Notes: generated by a model from the sequence alone, not told the origin. A DNA stretch of 64,000 nt from Flavobacteriales bacterium UBA952 (GCA_905182495.1 CAJJBU010000016.1:1-64000); one strand, 5' to 3'. Numbered from the stretch's first letter, positions 35,251 through 44,485 are shown. Numbers and translations are program-made.

Positions 35251-36919
35251 TTTTTAAATGTTTAAAAAATAGGTGTAGATCCGTAGGATTTTCCGTTGAA
35301 TCAGTTTCCAATACTAACAATTGTGCATGCTCATCCTGAAAGAAATTAATCAATTGTTCTTGATAGTCATGGCTTTGGTTTGCTTCATAAACATTAATTC
35401 CAAAGCCCCTGGCTATACTTGAAGCATCGGCCTCGTGTTTTGCTTCAAAATACCGCTCAAGTTGCTTGGAGGTTTTTGATCCATCAATGATTTTAAAAAT
35501 CCCACCTCCCTTATTGTCGATGACAATCATCTTCAAGTTTCTCGGGAATGGGCTAATCCAAAGTGCATTGCTGTCATAGATAAATGAAATGTCACCGCTA
35601 ATAAAGATGTGTTGTCTATTCGGGCTAGCAATGGCACAGCCAACAGCAGTGCTCGTGCAGCCGTCAATACCACTGGTTCCCCTATTACATTCATATTGAA
35701 TATCTTTTATGGGGTCGAACAGTTGCATATAACGAACAATAGAACTATTCCCTAGGTGTAAGGTGCAGTTTTCAGGTAAGGTGTGATACAGTGCATTGAA
35801 AGCATGTAAATCCGTATGGTTACTCTGCTTATTGAAATAGCTTGATAAGCTATCCTTAATTTGAAAATCTACCTGATTCCAACTTGCTTTAAAGTTTAAA
35901 GTATTCAGTAGGGTCGCTTTTTTGTTTAGAAAACTCAGGAAATCACTTGCATTACAATTGTAATAAGCATCCCTTCTTAAGAATAAATCTGTACCAATTT
36001 CTTTTGGGTGAATAGCAATGTGATATTTTGGTGCATTTTTTATAAAAAAGGCCTTTATCTTCTTTGAAACGATTGCTCCGCCTATTGTAATGATGATATC
36101 GGGTGTATATCTTTTAGCGCTTTTATTATCGATGGAGTTCAGTGCTCGATCAATACAATTCACAAAAGAAGGGTCATTAAGGCCAGAGGTGTTTTCGTTG
36201 AGTACAACCACATTTGAATTCTTATTAAAATCTATAAGCGTCCTTTTGAGAGAGACGTGTTGTGATCCTTGTCCACATAAAACCAAAATTTTCTTATTGC
36301 TAAACTTTAGTAATTCTTCTTGATTGAGTTGAAAGGCTTTAATGTTTTTATTCACATCGACAACCCGCTTCCTAACTGCTTCAGCCTTCCATTTTTCAAG
36401 ACCATAAAGCGGTTCTTCTAGATGCACATTAAGATGCATAGGTCCAAGAGGGAGGGTGCTCAATTCTTGAAAAAAGGAATGTGCAGTTTCCATAAATGAG
36501 TCGGGATTTACTTCTTCAATCGACGCAGACTGTTTGATGTGTTTTCCAAACAATCCATCTTGCATAATCGTTTGTCCATGCCCTTTATTTATTAGTCTTT
36601 TAGGTCTGTCTGCAGAAAGAACAAGCAAAGGTTGTTCTCTATAGAAGCTTTCAGAAATGGCAGGAAAGTAATTTGAGATGGCTGACCCCGAAGTGCAGCA
36701 AAGTACTACTGGTTCTTGAAGAGTTTGTGCTATTCCGAGCGCATAAAAAGCCGCTGATCTTTCGTCGTGAATGACATGTGTTTTAAAGATAGGGTTTTGG
36801 TCAAATGAGATCGCAAAAGGTGCATTTCTGGACCCAGGTGAAAATACAATATGCTTTACCCCAAAGTTTAAGCACTCTTCAATAATCTTTTGAACAACTG
36901 CTTTGTTACTAATTTCCAT
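35243..36919 (-). CDS. menD: 2-succinyl-5-enolpyruvyl-6-hydroxy-3-cyclohexene-1-carboxylate synthase
   Basis: ThDP enzyme of menaquinone synthesis, about 558 residues from ATG 36919 (a TTG nine bases upstream is less likely). VFSPGSRNAPFAI near the N-terminus, DERSAAFYALGIAQ with the ThDP-activating Glu region, CTSGSA, and C-terminal SGDISFIYDSNALW plus IDNKGGGIF for ThDP/Mg. Adds succinyl semialdehyde from 2-oxoglutarate to isochorismate, directly after the product of the gene 11 bases upstream. Confidence 0.94.
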   Translation of the reverse strand: MEISNKAVVQKIIEECLNFGVKHIVFSPGSRNAPFAISFDQNPIFKTHVIHDERSAAFYALGIAQTLQEPVVLCCTSGSAISNYFPAISESFYREQPLLVLSADRPKRLINKGHGQTIMQDGLFGKHIKQSASIEEVNPDSFMETAHSFFQELSTLPLGPMHLNVHLEEPLYGLEKWKAEAVRKRVVDVNKNIKAFQLNQEELLKFSNKKILVLCGQGSQHVSLKRTLIDFNKNSNVVVLNENTSGLNDPSFVNCIDRALNSIDNKSAKRYTPDIIITIGGAIVSKKIKAFFIKNAPKYHIAIHPKEIGTDLFLRRDAYYNCNASDFLSFLNKKATLLNTLNFKASWNQVDFQIKDSLSSYFNKQSNHTDLHAFNALYHTLPENCTLHLGNSSIVRYMQLFDPIKDIQYECNRGTSGIDGCTSTAVGCAIASPNRQHIFISGDISFIYDSNALWISPFPRNLKMIVIDNKGGGIFKIIDGSKTSKQLERYFEAKHEADASSIARGFGINVYEANQSHDYQEQLINFFQDEHAQLLVLETDSTENPTDLHLFFKHLKNA

Positions 36920-36930
36920 GCTTTGCAAAT

Positions 36931-37914
36931 CTACAATAAATCAAAAATACGAGACAGCGTTTCGCTTTTCCTTTCAGTTTCCTCCCATTCATCTTCAGGT
37001 GTTGAAGCAGAGGTGTATCCCCCGCCAACATATATATGCGCTTGGTTTTCGGTCAGTTGACAGCAGCGTAAATTTACATAAAGCTTGGTCATTTTTTCTG
37101 ATACGAATCCGATGTAACCACAGTAAAGACTCCTATCGTATCCTTGGTCTTTGAGTTCAACAGTTTCAATAAGATCAAAGCTTTCTTTTTTTGGAACTCC
37201 ACAAACAGCAGGAGTAGGATGAAGCGCATTGGCTATGTCAGCCGCCTTTCTTTTTTGAAGATCAAAGGATATGTCACTACGGATATGTTCTATGTTACCT
37301 GCAGGAGAAGTGTAAGGTCCGTTGATTTCTATAGAGGCGACTTCTTGTTCATTTAGGATATTTGAAATATAGTCTGTTACAAATTTTTGCTCGGCATACT
37401 CTTTCTTCTGCCAGGTAGTGTTTGAGTTGATCTCTTTCGTCCCTGCTAAAGACATTGTGAACCCACTGTCAGCGTGGGTTTCTAACAAGGTTTCAGGACT
37501 CGCGCCTACCCATGTGCCAAAATATTCTGATGAAGCCATGTAGACGAATGCTTTTGGATATGTACTACATAGTTTTTCGAAAAGAGCCCAAGCTTTATCG
37601 GTTGAAAATAAAGTTGATTTTATTCTCGATAAAACTATTTTTTCAACACCTAAGGTTGGCATTAGTCTTAGTACCATTGATGCGTAATCCATGTAGGATT
37701 GCTCAGTTATAGAATAGGGAATTTCTTTTTTTAAATGGAATGGTTTTCTTTCAAAGCCTTGACTGCTTTGAAAAATAAATTTTTTCTTTTTGTAGAAATC
37801 CGTAATAACAAAACCATCAATCTTATTTTGTGTTAAAGAAACCTCTTTAAATAATCCGTTTTCTCGGGCTATTTCCTGATTTGGAAACCGATAACATAAA
37901 ATATCCTTTGACAT
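36931..37914 (-). CDS. menF: Isochorismate synthase
   Basis: Start at ATG 37914, giving 327 residues. Chorismate-binding domain: KIVLSRIK with the conserved Lys area, WVGASPETLLE, SLAGT, and ALHPTPAVCGVPK, then GYCG-like YCGYIGF and YVGGGYT at the end. Short compared with E. coli MenF because the N-terminal part is reduced, as often in Bacteroidota. Position between the MenI-type thioesterase and menD argues for menaquinone rather than a siderophore. Confidence 0.88.
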   Translation of the reverse strand: MSKDILCYRFPNQEIARENGLFKEVSLTQNKIDGFVITDFYKKKKFIFQSSQGFERKPFHLKKEIPYSITEQSYMDYASMVLRLMPTLGVEKIVLSRIKSTLFSTDKAWALFEKLCSTYPKAFVYMASSEYFGTWVGASPETLLETHADSGFTMSLAGTKEINSNTTWQKKEYAEQKFVTDYISNILNEQEVASIEINGPYTSPAGNIEHIRSDISFDLQKRKAADIANALHPTPAVCGVPKKESFDLIETVELKDQGYDRSLYCGYIGFVSEKMTKLYVNLRCCQLTENQAHIYVGGGYTSASTPEDEWEETERKSETLSRIFDLL

Positions 37915-37916
37915 CA

Positions 37917-38339
37917 CTATATATCAATAATCATAACGGTAAGTCTACCAGAACAAACGAGCTTGTTTGTCCCTTCTTCTTTAATGTCGACTTGCCAAAG
38001 ATGTGTGCGTTTCCCTGCGTGAACAATTGTTCCCGTCGCAATCACATTTCCTGTACGAATCCCACCAATATGATTTGCATTTATTTCAATCCCTACGGGG
38101 TGTTGTTTGCTTATATCTAAAAGTAGCGTAGAGCCCATCGAACCAATGCTCTCAATTAGAGCGGCACTTGCGCCCCCGTGAAGTAAGCCCATAGGTTGGT
38201 GGGTTCTTGAATCAACAGGCATTTTTGAAATGACATAGTCATCTCCCAACTCAATACATTCTATACCGAGCTGCTCCATCAATGTGTTTTTATTCATTGA
38301 ATTGATAACATCAATAGGAATCTGTTTTAATTTCTTCAT
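37917..38339 (-). CDS. menI: Hotdog-fold thioesterase, probable 1,4-dihydroxy-2-naphthoyl-CoA hydrolase
   Basis: 140 residues, PaaI/YdiI-type hotdog. MPVDSRTHQPMGLLHGGASA is strikingly like E. coli MenI (YdiI), with H54 in the HGG loop and the catalytic acid at E63. EINANHIGG and the C-terminal CSGRLTVMI also fit. As first gene of a run with menF and menD it is best read as MenI, which frees 1,4-dihydroxy-2-naphthoate from CoA. A less specific phenylacetyl-CoA type thioesterase is the alternative. Confidence 0.82.
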   Translation of the reverse strand: MKKLKQIPIDVINSMNKNTLMEQLGIECIELGDDYVISKMPVDSRTHQPMGLLHGGASAALIESIGSMGSTLLLDISKQHPVGIEINANHIGGIRTGNVIATGTIVHAGKRTHLWQVDIKEEGTNKLVCSGRLTVMIIDI

Positions 38340-38460
38340 AATTCAATAACAAATATACTCGTTTACTGTTTTGGTTTGTATTCAATTTCATTTATGATTG
38401 TATAATTGCCTAGGTTATGTTCAGGGATTCATATGTTTTTTAACCTTGGTTGAATTTTTC

Positions 38461-38491
38461 TTTGTCAATATTGAAAGTATTGCTACTTTTG
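38461..38491 (+). promoter_or_regulatory. Bacteroidota-type promoter of tRNA-Ser
   Basis: TTTG at 38461-38464, a 19-base spacer, and TACTTTTG at 38484-38491. This fits the TTTG / TAnnTTTG consensus of the primary sigma factor in Bacteroidota exactly, and lies just five bases before the tRNA. Confidence 0.75.
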
Positions 38492-38495
38492 CCAC

Positions 38496-38583
38496 GGAGA
38501 ATTGGCAGAGTGGTCGATTGCGGTAGTCTTGAAAACTATTGTACCGCGAGGTACCGGGGGTTCGAATCCCTCATTCTCCGCCA
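38496..38583 (+). tRNA. tRNA-Ser (anticodon UGA)
   Basis: Cloverleaf with acceptor stem GGAGAAT/ATTCTCC, anticodon loop CTTGAAA giving UGA, a long class II variable arm (about TTGTACCGCGAGGTAC), T-loop GTTCGAATC, discriminator G at 38580 and a genome-encoded CCA at 38581-38583. It has its own promoter and terminator. Reads UCA and probably other UCN codons. Confidence 0.96.
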
Positions 38584-38590
38584 AAAAAAA

Positions 38591-38615
38591 AAGAGTCTTG
38601 CAAAGCAAGGCTCTT
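38591..38615 (+). terminator. Intrinsic terminator of tRNA-Ser
   Basis: AAGAGTCTTGC-AAA-GCAAGGCTCTT stem of 11 pairs (one G-T) followed by a T run, a few bases after the tRNA. Confidence 0.88.
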
Positions 38616-38703
38616 TTTTTGTTTACGGAAATAGGATGAGAAAATCCGGGTTTCTATTTAAATCAAAGATTTAAGAAATGACCGCTTTTATGGTTTTAGG
38701 ATA

Positions 38704-39204
38704 TTAGGCTCGCTTTCCGATTTCGATGAGTTCAAGAGCATGTATTCGATCTGCTGATATCGAGAATCTCAAAAGAGTTTTTACTTTATGAAAACCTTTG
38801 TATCCGCAAGCCCCAGGATTCATCCAAAGCATATTGTGAGTTTTATCCATTTTGACCAAAGCGATATGAGAGTGGCCGCAAATAAATAGTTTAGGTGCAC
38901 CATTTCTCTGGAGTTCTTCATAAGCAGTTTTCGAATATCGTTCTGGTTTTCCGCCAATATGGGTAATCAACACCTCCACATCTTCAATGTTAAATCTCAA
39001 AAACTCTTCACATTCTTGCCTTAAATCATGGTTGTCGATATTTCCCCATACAGCGCGAGTCGGTTTAAAGTTTTTTAATTCGTCGAGAACCTCAAGAGAG
39101 CCAATGTCTCCAGCGTGCCAAATTTCGTCAACTTCAGAAAAATAAGTTTTTACTTTTGGGTCCAAAAATCCATGTGTATCAGAAAGGAGGCCGATCTTTT
39201 TCAA
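38704..39204 (-). CDS. YfcE/MJ0936-type metallophosphoesterase
   Basis: 166 residues of the calcineurin-like fold. Metal ligands in LLSDTHG (D9, H11), HAGDIGS, WGNIDNH, LITHIGG and CGHSH. Relatives hydrolyse phosphodiesters such as small test substrates or cyclic nucleotides; the natural substrate is usually unknown. Three bases after the ABC exporter gene. Confidence 0.85.
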   Translation of the reverse strand: MKKIGLLSDTHGFLDPKVKTYFSEVDEIWHAGDIGSLEVLDELKNFKPTRAVWGNIDNHDLRQECEEFLRFNIEDVEVLITHIGGKPERYSKTAYEELQRNGAPKLFICGHSHIALVKMDKTHNMLWMNPGACGYKGFHKVKTLLRFSISADRIHALELIEIGKRA

Positions 39205-39207
39205 AAT

Positions 39208-41001
39208 TTATTCTTTGCTTGTTCCTGTTAACTCATCGCCTGAGCGATCCTCAAGATCACTTTGCTGTTTCTTAAACAAATCAAAGTAAAATCCTTTCTT
39301 GTTCAATAGAGCAGTATGGCTGCCTTCTTCAATGATACTTCCTTCATCAATAACAATGATGTGTTCAGCATTTCTAATTGTTGAAATTCGATGGCTCACA
39401 ATTAGCGTTGTACGATCGTTATTCGTTTTATTGAGCTCCTTTAGTATTTTATCCTCCGTTTCCGTATCCACAGCTGAAAGACAATCATCTAAGATGAGGA
39501 TTTCTGGGTTTCGTAGTAATGATCTTGCTATACTTAGTCGTTGTTTCTGTCCACCGCTAAGATTGACGCCACGTTCACCTAGAAGGGTCTCGTACCCATC
39601 TTCTAAGTTTTGTATTGTACTTAATATATCGGCGGTCTCACAAACGGAATCAATTTGATTTTGGCTCACGTCAGTCTCATTTGAACCAAATTTTATGTTG
39701 TTGTTTATTGAATCAGAAAAAAGAAATACATCTTGAGGAACCACTCCTAGAGATGTTTTAAATCCATCAGTTCTTATGGTATTCAAGTTAATTCCATCAA
39801 TCGTAATGCTTCCGGAGTCCGGTCGAAACTGCCGAAGTAATAAGGCTATTATCGTTGATTTACCACTTCCTGTTTTACCTATAATGGCAAAAGTTTTCCC
39901 TTTAGGAATCGTAAATGAAAGATGATTGATCGCTGATATACCAGTGTTTTCATAAATAAAGGATACATCACGAAATGTGATGTCTTTTGAAAAGGTGTAG
40001 TCCACTGTTTCTTCATGCTTATAGCTATCCGTTTTAATCTGCAGAAATTCATTGATTCTTTGTTGTGATGCGGCGGCTCGCTGGATCAGCGACGTGACCC
40101 AGCCTATACTAGCAAATGGCCAGGTTAAATTGTTGACGAAAAATATGAAGGCCACAATACCGCCTAAGGAAATTTCATTATTAAATGACATTTTCCCGCC
40201 TAGATATATGGACAACAATGTGCTTAGGCCAATTAAGAATAGAATGGTTGGAATAAAGAGGGCATTGACAAAAACAAGTTTCATGCTCTTGTTTTTATAG
40301 GTATTCGCAGCGTTTTCAAATTTAGTATTCGTTGAACCCTGTTGGCTGTAGGCTTTAATGACTCGCATACCAGCAAAGCTTTCTTGTGCAATCGTTGAAA
40401 GTAAGGATTGCTCTTCTTGAACTTTCCTACTCAAGAAATTCATTTTTGCTGAGACCTTGTAAATCAAAAAGGACATAATCGGTAGAGGTATAAGAACGAA
40501 TGCAGTAAGTAAAGGAGAGATCATAATCATTTGATATACCACAAGTGTAAATAGAACAACGATGTTAATGGAATACATGACTCCCGGGCCCAGATACATT
40601 CTGACATGACTTACGTCTTCAGAAATTCTATTCATAAGATCTCCGGTATTGTTCTTTTTATAAAATGATAAATCAAGGTTCTGGTATTGATTGTAGATTT
40701 CATTTTTCAGATCGAATTCAATATGACGAGACATCACTATAATGGTTTGTCTCATAAGAAACAGGAAGAACCCTTTGGCAAGTGATAAGAGCATATACAT
40801 CCCGCCAATTTTAAAAGAAATCCATAAAACATCGTTTACTGAGTTGATGCTTATGTCTGACATAAATGAATCGATAGTAGATTTGACATAGAGCGGCATT
40901 CGAACCCCGAAGTAATTACTGACAATTGTGAATAGAATTCCGAGAAGGAGATGCCACTTGTATTTAAGGAAATATTTATTCAGATGTTTAAGTGACTTCA
41001 T
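39208..41001 (-). CDS. ABC exporter, fused membrane and ATPase domains (MsbA-like)
   Basis: Start at ATG 41001 (MKSLKHLNKYFLKYKWHLLLG); a TTG 36 bases upstream was not preferred. About 597 residues: six membrane helices (about 17-300) with EF-type cytoplasmic loops, then an ATPase domain with Walker A GKTGSGKST, LSGGQKQR signature and Walker B LILDDCLSAVD, H-loop VSHRIST. Half-transporter working as a dimer. Lipid A flipping (MsbA) or multidrug export are both possible; several paralogues are usual in Bacteroidota. Confidence 0.88.
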   Translation of the reverse strand: MKSLKHLNKYFLKYKWHLLLGILFTIVSNYFGVRMPLYVKSTIDSFMSDISINSVNDVLWISFKIGGMYMLLSLAKGFFLFLMRQTIIVMSRHIEFDLKNEIYNQYQNLDLSFYKKNNTGDLMNRISEDVSHVRMYLGPGVMYSINIVVLFTLVVYQMIMISPLLTAFVLIPLPIMSFLIYKVSAKMNFLSRKVQEEQSLLSTIAQESFAGMRVIKAYSQQGSTNTKFENAANTYKNKSMKLVFVNALFIPTILFLIGLSTLLSIYLGGKMSFNNEISLGGIVAFIFFVNNLTWPFASIGWVTSLIQRAAASQQRINEFLQIKTDSYKHEETVDYTFSKDITFRDVSFIYENTGISAINHLSFTIPKGKTFAIIGKTGSGKSTIIALLLRQFRPDSGSITIDGINLNTIRTDGFKTSLGVVPQDVFLFSDSINNNIKFGSNETDVSQNQIDSVCETADILSTIQNLEDGYETLLGERGVNLSGGQKQRLSIARSLLRNPEILILDDCLSAVDTETEDKILKELNKTNNDRTTLIVSHRISTIRNAEHIIVIDEGSIIEEGSHTALLNKKGFYFDLFKKQQSDLEDRSGDELTGTSKE

Positions 41002-41116
41002 GTATTTATTGCTAATTTTAAAGGCGCAATTCGGCAAATGTAAAACTAATGATTCGGACCGAAAAAGGGCTCATGATTTTCAATAATTCCGAATATTTTA
41101 GGATAAACAACAAAGA

Positions 41117-41470
41117 ATGAAAAAGGTCTATTTTTTAAAAAGTTGTTCAACAAATCAACGTATTTTAAAGCAATTAAATCTTGGTGAAGATGTAAGTCTT
41201 CAAAACATCAAAGAAGAAAATATAGATGAGCTTACCCTTGATTTTTTAAAAGAAAAAATCGGGTCGTATGAAGCTTTGTTTTCGAAAAAGGCGATGAAAT
41301 ATAGATCTCTCGGTCTTAGTGAAATAGTTTTGACAGAGGCTGATTATAAACGTTATATTCTCGAAGAGTATACCTTTGTGAAACGTCCCTTCATGATTAA
41401 TGGTGATGAAGTTTTTATAGGAAACTCGAAGAATGTCGTTTCAGATGCCGTAAAGTCATTTAATAAATAG
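41117..41470 (+). CDS. ArsC/Spx-family thioredoxin-fold protein
   Basis: 117 residues. CSTNQRILKQL at the N-terminus matches the CxxC/CxxN anion-binding loop of the ArsC/Spx fold with a single redox Cys (C10), and VKRPFMINGDEVFIGN resembles the conserved RP segment. Second ArsC-type protein of the window after 24,141. A true arsenate reductase role is doubtful without an ars operon. Followed three bases later by a small lipoprotein gene. Confidence 0.72.
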   Translation: MKKVYFLKSCSTNQRILKQLNLGEDVSLQNIKEENIDELTLDFLKEKIGSYEALFSKKAMKYRSLGLSEIVLTEADYKRYILEEYTFVKRPFMINGDEVFIGNSKNVVSDAVKSFNK

Positions 41471-41473
41471 AAT

Positions 41474-41686
41474 ATGAAAAAGAATGTTTGCATAGTTGTT
41501 TTTTTGTCTTCTCTAATTTTGAGTTGTACTACCCAGAATTCATATAATAATGCAGAAATGGAGAATATTGATTTGAATCAACAAAATGAAGGAAGAAATC
41601 GCGTCGATTCTGCAATAACAATTAAAGTCGACCCCAATGCAAAGAATGGATCTTTTGCTTCACGTAAAAGGAAAATAAAGGGCTGA
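41474..41686 (+). CDS. Small lipoprotein of unknown function
   Basis: 70 residues with a lipobox ending in C18 (LILSC). The mature part is polar, Asn-rich and ends in a basic tail (SRKRKIKG). No family known. Its last 27 bases overlap the 3' end of the sulfotransferase gene on the other strand. Confidence 0.55.
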   Translation: MKKNVCIVVFLSSLILSCTTQNSYNNAEMENIDLNQQNEGRNRVDSAITIKVDPNAKNGSFASRKRKIKG

Positions 41687-42784
41687 TTTATTTATTGAAT
41701 ATTCTTTTAATCCAGCTTTTCTTACTCTTTTTTTGAATAGGGGGAACAAGTCTTTTATCAAACGGAATGTTTCTAAAAGTACTTTTTTCTTTGGATACTT
41801 TTTAAAGAAGGAGTCGATCACACTTCCTATATTATACGCATGCTCAATAGGATCGGTATGATTTGTAGAATCTAAGTCTAACATTTGAATCAAATTTGAA
41901 TTTGGAAATTCTGTTTTTATTGAGGCTAAAAAGGTTTGATTCCAAATAAAAACGAGTTGCTTCCCATCTCTAATTTTTAATTCATTTATAAGGTGAAATG
42001 TAAGTGATTTGAAAAATTTAAAATTATTTTTAATGAAATTTTTATCCTTTAAAACAAGCTCGTAAAGGCATGCTCTTGCAGCAAAAGCGACAACATGATC
42101 ATAGCGATCGCCTTTAAAGTTGTGTTCCTTTTTATTTAGGTTTGATTCATTTTTAAATTGATTAAAACAATAATCATATAATATTAAATCCAAGGCATTT
42201 TTTTCCTTAATGAGTTCAATTAACTCTTGTGAAAGGTCCTCAATTTTAGGGCGCCGAATAGTCATTCGTTTAATTGGAATTTCTTTTTTCCATTTGATCC
42301 CTAAGTGCTGATTAAAATAGGATAGTGATTCAGAAAACCGTTCGAAAATACCAACGTAAATGGGTAGGTTGTCAATCGCATTTATAACACTTTCTAAGTC
42401 AGCGGGAGAAGGTCGAACTGTGCTATACATTCGATTTCCTTTTAAGAAGTTGATAACATAATTTTGCGTTTGAGGACTTTTTATGTAGTCCTCAAAGCTC
42501 TTTGGTTTGGATTTGATTAAGTCTGTAAATTCATTTCTGTTGGTAATGAAATAATATTCTGAGACCAAACGGTCAACAGGATGCCTTAACATCATGAAAA
42601 TCCTTTCATTTTTATACTTGTCTCTGTTTTTGTTCAAGAAAATATCTCCTGAATTGGAAGACTTATCACTTAAAATATGACGATAATTGAACCCTGGTTT
42701 GGTCTGCCAATAAGTACCATTCATCGCAGCATTTATAGTCGTGCCACCTGTCTTTGGTATATGAATAAAGATCATTTCTGACAT
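41660..42784 (-). CDS. Sulfotransferase family protein
   Basis: 374 residues, cytoplasmic. The PAPS 5'-phosphosulfate loop IPKTGGTT at 8-15 and the 3'-phosphate motif MLRHPVDRLVSEYYF (about 93-107) define the family. The C-terminal 150 residues are divergent. Bacterial members often sulfate glycans or lipids at the cell surface; no acceptor-pathway genes stand nearby. Slightly more AT-rich than its neighbours, but not strikingly so. Confidence 0.85.
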   Translation of the reverse strand: MSEMIFIHIPKTGGTTINAAMNGTYWQTKPGFNYRHILSDKSSNSGDIFLNKNRDKYKNERIFMMLRHPVDRLVSEYYFITNRNEFTDLIKSKPKSFEDYIKSPQTQNYVINFLKGNRMYSTVRPSPADLESVINAIDNLPIYVGIFERFSESLSYFNQHLGIKWKKEIPIKRMTIRRPKIEDLSQELIELIKEKNALDLILYDYCFNQFKNESNLNKKEHNFKGDRYDHVVAFAARACLYELVLKDKNFIKNNFKFFKSLTFHLINELKIRDGKQLVFIWNQTFLASIKTEFPNSNLIQMLDLDSTNHTDPIEHAYNIGSVIDSFFKKYPKKKVLLETFRLIKDLFPLFKKRVRKAGLKEYSINKSALYFPFT

Positions 42785-42895
42785 GGTAGCAAAATTATTT
42801 CTTTTAGTTTACAATTTTTTTTGATTAAAAAAAAAAGAATGATATCCAACTTTAAGATTTTAAAAGTAAATTTGATTAAACAAAAATAAATTATT

Positions 42896-44464
42896 ATGAT
42901 GAAAATTTCTACATTTTTAAGTACGCTTTTAGCGTTTTTCGGCTTTATTGCCGGTGCGAATGCACAATGTGCTGCGGGAGAGGTTGCAGTTACAGTTGAC
43001 GTAACTACTGATACTTGGGGTTACGAACTTTATTGGGAAGTTACTCCTGAAGGTGATGCATGTGGTGTAAACACTCTATTTTCTTTTGGTAACTCTGTTG
43101 TCGGTTGTGCTGGAGGTGGAGCTCAAGCTGCAGCAAATGGTGATCCTGGAGCTTATCCAAATAACGAAACAACAACTGAGGACCTTGGTTGTATAACCGC
43201 AGGGACATGCTTGTCGATTCACACAGTTGATGATTATGCTGATGGTTCAAGTGTTTTAGCTTTTACGATTGATGGTATTGCGGCTGACGTAATCAATTGT
43301 CAAGGTGCAGGAGAGATTACCACTTTTTGTGCTATTGCAGCGGCTTCGTTTGATGCTGCTATCTCGGTTGGTTCAGGAGCTGAGTATACCGTGGTCCCAG
43401 TAACGCAAGTTTCTGCCCCAATTGGAAGTTCTGCAACGATTACAAATGCTGGTTCTTCTGATATTACAGGAGCTGTATTTACTTCTACCGTCTATGATGG
43501 CGCTGGAAGCGTTGTTTATACGGAAACAAGTGCTTCAATCGCCCTTGTCGCTGTTGGCGCTTCAGAGAACGCGACGGTTGCTGGATTTATACCTACTGCT
43601 GTTGATACCTATGTGATAGAGTACAGTGTAGCCATTTCCGAAATTGATGGAGAATTTTTGAACGATACAATTATGACGTCATTAGTTGTTTCAGACTCTG
43701 TTTATGCAAGAGATAACGGCATTGCAACGGGGACTTTAGGTATTGGTGATCCTGATGGTGGCCAACTCGGTCAGTCGTTTGAGGTAACATCTTTAGATAC
43801 CTTGTCTTCGGTTTCAATGTTTATTTCAAATGAACTTGGAGAAATGACAGGTTTGCCGATATCTGCAACTATTTACGATGTAGATCCTACAACAGGCGCA
43901 CCTTTAAATGAGATTGCTTCTACAGAAGCTGTTTTAGTTGATGTCACTCAAGACAGTGTGTATACTTGTGCTATTATGAATGGTCTAGAGTTGTCGCCAG
44001 GGACTTATGTTGTAGTTGCCAATGAAACGGGAACTAATATCACCTTAGGGACTTCAGACGCTATCTATACAGCAGGAGCAACTTGGGTTATTTTTGGAGG
44101 TAACCCATGGGCTAATAGTGAAGACTATGGTTTCCCTGTAGCTTACCTTTTAAGAGCGAATTTTGGAGAAGTAGTTGAGTCAACAGTAGGTGTTTTAGAA
44201 AACACAAATGACAATAGAGTTAATATCTACCCTAACCCATCTACAGGTAAGTTTACACTTGATGTTTCAGGAATGAACACGACAATCGTTGATGTTAATA
44301 TTACGGACATCAGCGGTAAGGTTGTCATGAAAAAATCATACAATACTTTCAATGGTGAATTGACTACGCCAATCAACATTTCAAGTGTTGAAGAGGGGAT
44401 ATATATTGTACGAGTAAACGGAAATGAGTCGATTGTAAAAAGAATCGTAGTTTCTAATAAATAA
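42896..44464 (+). CDS. Secreted protein with a type IX secretion sorting domain
   Basis: 522 residues. Signal peptide 1-23 (IAGANAQ), a Cys-bearing N-terminal part (C24, C56, C71, C98, C104), then Gly/Thr-rich beta-sandwich repeats, and a type A C-terminal sorting domain: VNIYPNPSTGKFTLDVSG, VNITDISGKVV, EEGIYIVRV and KRIVVS at the end. It should cross the outer membrane by the T9SS and be released or anchored after removal of the domain. Tandem beta-sandwich modules suggest adhesion or glycan binding, not enzymatic activity. Own terminator. Confidence 0.85.
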   Translation: MMKISTFLSTLLAFFGFIAGANAQCAAGEVAVTVDVTTDTWGYELYWEVTPEGDACGVNTLFSFGNSVVGCAGGGAQAAANGDPGAYPNNETTTEDLGCITAGTCLSIHTVDDYADGSSVLAFTIDGIAADVINCQGAGEITTFCAIAAASFDAAISVGSGAEYTVVPVTQVSAPIGSSATITNAGSSDITGAVFTSTVYDGAGSVVYTETSASIALVAVGASENATVAGFIPTAVDTYVIEYSVAISEIDGEFLNDTIMTSLVVSDSVYARDNGIATGTLGIGDPDGGQLGQSFEVTSLDTLSSVSMFISNELGEMTGLPISATIYDVDPTTGAPLNEIASTEAVLVDVTQDSVYTCAIMNGLELSPGTYVVVANETGTNITLGTSDAIYTAGATWVIFGGNPWANSEDYGFPVAYLLRANFGEVVESTVGVLENTNDNRVNIYPNPSTGKFTLDVSGMNTTIVDVNITDISGKVVMKKSYNTFNGELTTPINISSVEEGIYIVRVNGNESIVKRIVVSNK

Positions 44465-44485
44465 GATTTAATTTATTAAAGGAAT

